From NCBI GenBank assembly GCA_963970005.1, contig CAXAMN010001492.1:305869-369868 (forward strand): DNA of 64,000 bases. Direction: 5' to 3'. A program made the translations under genes and the position numbers. Under the pieces are notes generated by a model. It was not told where the DNA came from. It saw nothing but the letters and a program-made list of their open reading frames with translations, and did not search any database. This DNA is from Durusdinium trenchii. Its lineage: Eukaryota > Sar > Dinophyceae > Suessiales > Symbiodiniaceae. This document shows, piece after piece, positions 57,936 through 64,000 of this stretch (position 1 is its first letter; each line of letters opens with the position of its first letter).

Positions 57936-59024
57936 AGTTCTGCCACGTCACTTCCATCGTTGTTGTCCGTGATGAAGCTGTAGTCCTGCGATCAAAACGT
58001 TCGGAGCAGCCCGAAAATTCAGTGTTTTTCTGTGTGGCCAGCTATCCTCGAAACGTCCAGTCCTCAGGAGATGTGAAGCCACTGTCGAAGGTCACGTTGA
58101 CGCCAGGGCCCATGTCCCTCAGCCAGTCTAAGTGTCTCTTTGCGCCCCAGAAGCCCCAGAAACTGATTCAAAGTAACACTTTGTGGTGCAATCGACTAGG
58201 GGCTCCTGGCCTTACTACTAGGAACAAGAAGCTACTAGGAGCTCCTGGCATCGCTGCTAGGAGCAAGGACGCTACTAGGGGCTCCTGNNNNNNNNNNGCA
58301 TCGCTGCTAGGAGCAAGGACGCTACTAGGGGCTCCTGGCCTTACAATGTCATGTCTAAGATGTCTAAGGCGAACAAATTTGGCAGTGTGGAGACCCATGA
58401 GCGCCGAAGTCGACTCCAAGGCTCATCACGGGCGTGGAGAGTCGAAACATTCCTCCGCCACGGAAATATTGCACATCATAGGAATCTTTTGCACTGATGT
58501 CCTCAGCTTCAAACGAATGGAGGCCATCGCTATTAGGTTCCTTTTGCATCCTTTTGCTTTTAGTTGGAGGCTGTTCAATCATTTGTAAATTGCATTCAGG
58601 CATAGCACTCCGCTTTGCATGAAGGTATTCCGAAGGCGTCGATGGCACCAGCAATTTGCCAACGAGTTGACTGTTGCGCCTCTGTAGCTGTCGAGACCCT
58701 TCTTGCGGCTGAGGAGCAAAAGAGGTGTTCACACCTGTCGGCAAGTGCCACCAGTGGTGAGTCATGTTGCTTTTTGGGAAAGGATTGGAAAAGTGACTTC
58801 TTTGTATCAACTATACTATACTTTGAAAGACCCCACCCTTGTCAGAGATGCTTTACCCACTGGGGTTGTCTGAGGTGGCCCGTGACGCGCATACCCCGCA
58901 GGGTGTGTTATGGGGCAACAGAAGTGGATGAAGTTGCCCCATAAGGTCAAAAGTTTATGAATCCAAGTTCAGCCTGCAATGATCCGCGCAGGATTGCCGG
59001 GCACATTCTGCGCAGGGCTGATGC
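57936..59024 (-). CDS. Filamin-type gene, four exons
   Basis: Exons 59024-58974 (ISPAQNVPGNPARIIA; AG|G to AG|GC), 58708 to about 58620 (AARRVSTATEAQQST, then RWQIAGAIDAFG), 58117-58063 (DMGPGVNVTFDSGFTSPE; AG|G to AG|GA) and 57985-57936 (DYSFITDNNDGSDVAE; GCAG|G to CT|GTGAGC). Phases of the first pair and of the last pair match. RWQIAGAIDAFG resembles the F-x-V-x-x-x-D-x-x-G strand of filamin repeats. The end of the second exon is not fixed. Confidence 0.45.
58196..58345. repeat. CTACTAG repeat with 10-N assembly gap
   Basis: Plus orientation. A run of ten N (58288-58297) sits between nearly identical copies of GCATCGCTGCTAGGAGCAAG, so the true length of the block is unknown. Confidence 0.95.
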
Positions 59025-59215
59025 CTTGCCGGTGCTCGATTCGAATCCCAAAGACTTAAGCTTATCATGGTGGACCTACAGCATTAGGCAAACTCATGAA
59101 GCCAAACGCGGAATATGGCAAAGTTGGATGAAGTTGGTCCGTTCCACTGCTCCTGGGACTTTGTCAGGCTGCACAGGCACAGACAATCAACTTTTAGCAC
59201 AAGTCGAGAATGTGC

Positions 59216-60261
59216 TCTTCGTGCCTGGGCCAAAGGCCGTGGTCAATGGCGCTGAGAGGTCATCCCAAATGAGAACGCCCAAGAAGGGCGACGGCCCGAT
59301 CCTCGACACACCAAATGTTTCAGTGCCCCAAATAAATGTCTTTGACTGAATGGCGACACTGTAAGACACTGTAATAAATGTAATGATCATGTGCAGTGGT
59401 TGACTTCTTTGCCGATGCCGAGGTGCTCGACGGTGTTCAAGAACACACGCATGTTATAGTACCCTGGCCTGCCAGCTAGAAACTTCAAAAACGGTTGTAT
59501 GATGTCGTGTGTCCTTCCACAAGAAACGGACACGCTCTCCAAATTGGGTTTCCATCAACCAAATATTGTTCAGCTTCGCTACCTGCCTTCCGTACCTTCG
59601 CACTGATGCTTCTGTGTGCTTCTAGTAGGCCAAAGTATTCAACAGAGGCGAAACCACGCTTGGCTAGCTCAAGCTTCGCAGGTGGCCTTTGGATCTCAAA
59701 GTTGACGGTGTAAGAGCCATTCAAATTGTCGATCACTGTACCTGGTTCCCAGGACTCCTTTTAAGAGGATGTAGGAGCGTTGTGGTAGGTAGCCAACAAA
59801 TTCGTTGCACGAGTTGCAAGTAGTAAGTGATGAGCTTATCAGTGCGCAGTCCATTTATAAAATGCCGAATATGTCTCCCTGGCCATACATGGTCCATGAT
59901 TCACACATTCACAGTTTCTGGCGGCTTCTTCGGGGTCACCATCAAATCGATCATCTCCCATCAACGGATCGTGCGCCGGCCCCTGTCGGGTTCAAATGCG
60001 GAGACGTAACAGAACGCACCAGAACGCCACGTCGGTTCTTGTGCGTTCTACAGTGAAGTGCATGAAGAAAGAACTATTCAGAAAAAAACACATTACTACT
60101 AGTAGCAAGAAGCTACTAGAAGAAAGAAGGAAAGAAAGACACTTCCGCCTCGAAGAGCACTTCGTAGACATCGCCACCAGTCACACGAAGGCGCCCTGCC
60201 AAGGTGGCGGAGCGCACCTGGTACCAGACCGGCTCTCCAGCCTTGGCGATCGTGTAGTCAC
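59216..60261 (-). CDS. Filamin-type gene, three exons forming one Ig repeat
   Basis: Exon 60261-60149 (TTCAG|G acceptor, GAG|GC donor) reads IAKAGEPVWYQVRSATLAGR then LRVTGGDVYEVLFE. Exon 59757-59534 (AAAAG|G, GC|GT) reads ESWEPGTVIDNLNGSYTVNF and later QYLVDGNPIWR. Exon 59301-59216 (GAG|G, A|GC) reads IGPSPFLGVLIWDDLSAP then LTTAFGPGTK. All three join in phase (113, 224 and 86 bases). The product follows the filamin plan: A-G-x-P...V...G-x-x-x-x-x-G-G-D-x-x-x-V; V-x-D-N-x-x-G-x-Y-T-V; D-G-x-P-I...S-P-F; then G-P-G of the next repeat. Confidence 0.65.
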
Positions 60262-60288
60262 CTGAAGCGATCGTACAAACAAAAGCGT

Positions 60289-60530
60289 CCTCTTGTTACT
60301 AGCAAGAATGCCTAGTAGCCATGCCAGGAGCCCCTAGTAGCGTCCTTGCTCCCCGTAGAAAGGCCAGGAGCCCCTAATAGCTTTATTGTTACTAGCAAGA
60401 ATGCTAGTAGTAGTAATGCCCTTGCTCCTAGTAGCTTCTTGTTACTAGTAGTAAGGCCAGGAGCGCCCTTAGTAGCTTCTTGCTCCTAGTAGCGATGCCC
60501 TTTGTTACTAGTAGCGTTACTACTAAAAAC
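60289..60530. repeat. CTACTAG modular repeat block in an intron
   Basis: About ten cores, inverted orientation; another short one at 60090-60122. It lies between the filamin-type exons at 60261 and 61215. Confidence 0.88.
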
Positions 60531-61139
60531 ATCTAAAAACATCTAAAGCAAAAATGCAAAGCAACAAAGAAAGGGATAAACCATGGATTCTTTGCCGGAC
60601 ATCAATGGTGTGCTACTGCCACATCGGAATGGATGGTATTCAACAGAACTTTGGAATCCTGAAAAGGCAGTATTCACAGTCTCAGAGTTTCCACACAACA
60701 ACTGTCATACCGAACACGATCCTACAAACGACCCACATAACCCTCACGTCAACACACTCGTTTTGAAAACGTGTCGGTTCGCTCCATGGTTGGTGCGGTC
60801 GCCCACCTGCCATGACGAAGGACTGAGAGGGATCTGAGATCGCCAAGAGGATAGTCACCTCCGAGTGCGCCAAAAAGGGTCAAACCTCAAACCTGAAAGG
60901 ATCCCAAACTTTACATGTAAAAAACAAAGGTTAAAGAGTCACCGAAAGTGAAAGTCACCAAGAAATCCACCAAAAGTGCCCACTCAGCAAACTTCTGGAA
61001 TGACTGTAGAGTCTCACGGGTCTTGTATTGGTTGGTTTGTCACAGCTCAAACATTCTTGGCTTTATTTGCATAGCAGCCGGATGGTTGGATAACATAATT
61101 TGTGACTAGAAGACGATCACTGGGTCTAATTCTTGCTCC

Positions 61140-62168
61140 CAGAAATCGCAATCGGAATCGCACCGGCATCGGAGAGTTGATGATCTGATTGCCATCCAGG
61201 CGAACAATGAGTTGCCTGCACGCATTGCATCGCAGTGGTCGTTCACCGACGAGTGGATCCGAAAAAAGAGTTCTGCGTTCAGAAAAGATGCACCACAAAC
61301 CCGTGGGGTGCCCGGGGGCCGTATATTGCTTCAGTCGAAAAAGTAGGCGCTTTGTTTGGAGAAAGGTTTGCTCCGCTCGGTATGAAGGCAGCCGTTAAAA
61401 AAGAGAAAACGCGCTCCAGGTTGCAGCATCACGCTCTCAAATGAATCCAGTTCCTCGCCTGTAGTATCGTCCGGTGCTCACATCATCTTGGAAGATTGGA
61501 TCTGGTGGCAAAGGTGTCCAAGAAGCTGCATAGAAACCCCTGAGGCTGTGGAAAGGACAAGAACTTCCCAGCGAGAAATCTCTGAGAACCCTCTCCGAGA
61601 ACTCTCTACGAGAACACTGCAAGCTTCTCTAGTAGCTTCTTGTTATAGTAGTAATGCACTGGTTACTAGTAGCGATGCACTTGTTCCTAGTAGCAAACAG
61701 TGTTTCTATTTAATTCTTGTTTCTAATAGCAAACATTGTTACTACTAGTAAGGCCCTTGCTCCTAGCAATGCACTGGTTGCTAGTAGCGATGCCTTCAGT
61801 CTTTCTCCAGCCTTGCAGGATCCCAACGCACCGGCAAATCCATCTCCTTGACGCCCTTCATGGTGAACAAGCGAGCGCTTACGCTGCCCAACATGCTGCC
61901 TCAACACAATCAGAAACGATGTTCGCTACTAGGAACAAGTGCATCGCTTCTAGTAACAAGTGCCTTACTAGTAGTAACAAGGACGCTAGTAGTAACAAGA
62001 ATTAAATAGAAACAATCAGAAAAAAGAAACACAAAAAATAGAGACTACACAAAGCACCCAGTACGGCACAGAGTGCTTTACACTAGTACAAGTCACACGT
62101 CATGCTAAACGGAATTGGGCGCCTCCCACCACCGGCTGTCCCAAGATGTCACGGAGATCAACCCGCAC
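61140..62168 (-). CDS. Filamin-type gene, four exons forming one Ig repeat
   Basis: Exons 62168-62111 (VRVDLRDILGQPVVGGAQF), 61899-61812 (SMLGSVSARLFTMKGVKEMD then LPVRWDPA), 61539-61459 (GFYAASWTPLPPDPIF then DDVSTGRYY) and 61215 to about 61140 (QLIVRLDGNQIINSPMPVRF). The three joins are in phase, two of them AG|GC...AG|G, the first C|GT...GAG|G. The result follows a complete filamin repeat: V-x-x-R-D-x-x-G-x-P-V-x-G-G-x-x-F, G-x-Y-x-x-x-W-x-P, G-x-Y, V-x-L-D-G-x-x-I-x-x-S-P-x-x-V. The last exon's end is unknown. More repeats probably precede it beyond 62.2 kb. Confidence 0.65.
61627..62012. repeat. CTACTAG modular repeat blocks
   Basis: 61627-61795 (inverted) and 61927-62012 (plus) flank the exon at 61812-61899, so repeats sit on both sides of a coding exon. 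Confidence 0.87.
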
Positions 62169-62449
62169 CTGGAAAGCGCAGAAGGACTTGAACAGTTAAA
62201 GCTAACATGAAGGTCTCACCACGAAATTGAGACCTCACGAAAAATAAATATCTAAAAACGCATAATTGCTGCTCGATTTTTGTGTGAGCAAGAAAGTACT
62301 GATGATCTCGTTGCTTCCTCGCATCACCTTGCTCTCATCTGTTGAAAGCAATCTTCCAACCTTCTACAGGCATAGTGGGCATCACCAATCTGTCTGTGCT
62401 GGTTTAGCGTAGTTGCCGGGGTTATGGGGTTAATCCGGAGCATCTGCGA

Positions 62450-63515
62450 GGTAAAAACTGTAAAAATCGAAATTAAAAAATACTGGTTTCCCGGCGGGGG
62501 GACTTTTTCGTCTACCATATCCGCGGTAAAAACGGTATGTTTACCGGAGGGACACCCCTTTTTTTCAGCATATCCGCAGTTTAAAAAAAAGAAAAAACAC
62601 TTTTTCTACTGTGTTTACCGGGGGGCGCTCCTTTTTCTTCTACCACATTCGGGGTACGGCCCTTTTTCTTTTGCCATATCCGCGGTAATAACGGCAAAAA
62701 TCGATTCTTTTTTTACCATTTTTACCAGGGGGCGCTTCCTTTTTCAATACCATATCCGCGATCAAAACGGTAAAATCAATGTTTGTTCTTTTTGTACCGT
62801 TTTGATTGAGGGGGGCAAACGGGTCTGTGTTTTTTTCACTTTTTAACGGAGGGTCACCGCTGTTTCTTCTGCCATATCCGCGGTAGGTAAAAATCGAAAG
62901 TTTTCGATCCAAGTGATGTAGTCTTTCATTGCCCTGCAAAAGTTAAAAGTCATGAAATTTTGATCAATCACCAAACTCCTCTTGTCGAAAAGGGCACACG
63001 CTCCTATATGATAGGAGGAGTGAACCCCACCTGATTATAGGAAGATACCCGGGCTGTAACATTAAACCTTTTTGTTGACAGAGGTCTTCTAGCTTGCGAC
63101 CTGGTCCCGAGGCATTGTCGCGGTAAAAACGGTCCAAAGTGAAAATTACTACTTTTGTTGCTTACCTTTTTTAATGAAGAGTCGCTTGCTCTTTTTGCTT
63201 CTACCAGATCATTAAAAATCAGAGTTGTGTTATTTCCGTTTGTGTAGGTGGAGTGGACTTGTCCTTTTCTTTTCTACCATCTCCGTAGCAAAAACGGTAA
63301 AAATTGTGATTGTTTTAAAAATTTTTGACTGGGAGCGCTCCATGTTTACTTTTAAATGGCATATCCGCGGTAAAAACGGTAAAAATCGAACAGTTTCTGT
63401 TTTTACCGATTTTACCGGGGGGGGCGCCCCTTTTTCTCTACCATATCCGCGGTAAAAACAGTAAAAATTGATTATTTTTTTGTTTTACCTTTTTCTCCTG
63501 CGGGGTCGCGAAGCA
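62450..63515. repeat. Satellite-like repeat around CCATATCCGCGGTAAAAACG
   Basis: About ten diverged copies, 75-100 bases apart, of ACCATATCCGCGGTAAAAAC + GGTAAAAATCGA + TTTTACCGGGGGG + CCCCTTTTTCT, in two groups (62450-62900 and 63115-63515). Each carries a CCGCGG palindrome (often degenerate) and complementary TTTTACCG / CGGTAAAA segments. Confidence 0.85.
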
Positions 63516-64000
63516 AAACAACGCTCCCGAACCAGCTTAGCAATCTGTCATCACACATCATTTAGTATTTTCGGAGTGCTAGTACTGGTATTCGGAAACT
63601 AAACAGTTGTATGTGGAAACTGGAGAACACATGAACTACCCCCCTACCCCACCCCTTTATCCTAGACAACACGTCAACTGTCCATGCAAGTATCCATCAA
63701 AGTTTATAACTTTACAGAATACAACGACAATAGTTTCTGAAGACTAGTTTCTGAATGCAGCGCAGTTTCTGAATACGACTTTGTTCTGCTATTCAGCCAC
63801 TTGGAAACACTATAGAGGAGAGAAGGAAGGTGGAGTTCAAGAGGATTGTACAACTGGATGGATGAATTTTAGACTGAATTGTCTTGAAAGGAAGCAGAAG
63901 CTCCAGCTTCCCGCATTCCATGCTGTATTCCATGTGTTGAGCAGTGTTTTCTCAAGCTTCTCGCCTCTGCTAAAGTGTCCACAATCACGGTCATCTCGGT
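63516..64000. other. Unassigned right end
   Basis: AT-rich with a small repeat (agtttctgaa at 63730, 63747 and 63767). A short minus-strand open segment at the very edge (TEMTVIVDTLAEARSLRKH) might be an exon cut by the window. Confidence 0.4.

Overview
The window looks like nuclear DNA of a dinoflagellate, most likely a member of the Symbiodiniaceae. The signs are a giant Ty1/copia-type element with CCCH-finger Gag, a long LINE-like element, a 12-base match to the end of the dinoflagellate spliced leader inside the copia LTRs, genes cut into small exons whose introns often read AG|GC...AG|G, and dozens of blocks of a modular repeat built on a CTACTAG core. No bacterial operon, rRNA, tRNA or CRISPR array was recognised. 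The species call is an inference.

Layout: 1-3.3 kb holds repeats, a two-exon ubiquitin-like gene (minus strand) and one plus-strand exon candidate. 3.3-5.0 kb is a single-exon coiled-coil protein (minus). 5.4-5.9 kb is a series of hairpin-forming repeats. 6.10-23.54 kb is a complete LTR retrotransposon on the minus strand with two identical 159-bp LTRs, a primer-binding site, a polypurine tract and about 15 kb of nearly continuous coding sequence: Gag/protease/integrase, then reverse transcriptase/RNase H/methyltransferase-like domain, then a large unknown protein with a zinc knuckle and a Tpt1/KptA-like domain. Two joins in this coding sequence are single in-frame UGA codons. 23.5-32.5 kb is repeat-rich with a few exon candidates. 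34.0-45.5 kb is a LINE-like element (minus) with RNase H placed before endonuclease and reverse transcriptase, spread over several frames.

Exons of an ADP-ribosyltransferase-like gene lie on both sides of the LINE on the same strand (32.8-33.8 kb and 45.8-46.2 kb), so the LINE appears to sit in an intron of that gene. From 48.4 to 62.2 kb, small minus-strand exons can be chained by reading phase into proteins with filamin-type Ig repeats (53.6-62.2 kb) and a possible PA14-like segment (50 kb). The right end (62.4-63.5 kb) is a satellite-like repeat around CCGCGG.

Genes and elements: the copia element looks young (identical LTRs, long open frames); the LINE looks older or damaged (several frame changes). 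Exon calls were made by eye from open frames, splice-site consensus, third-position GC and phase; they need transcript evidence.
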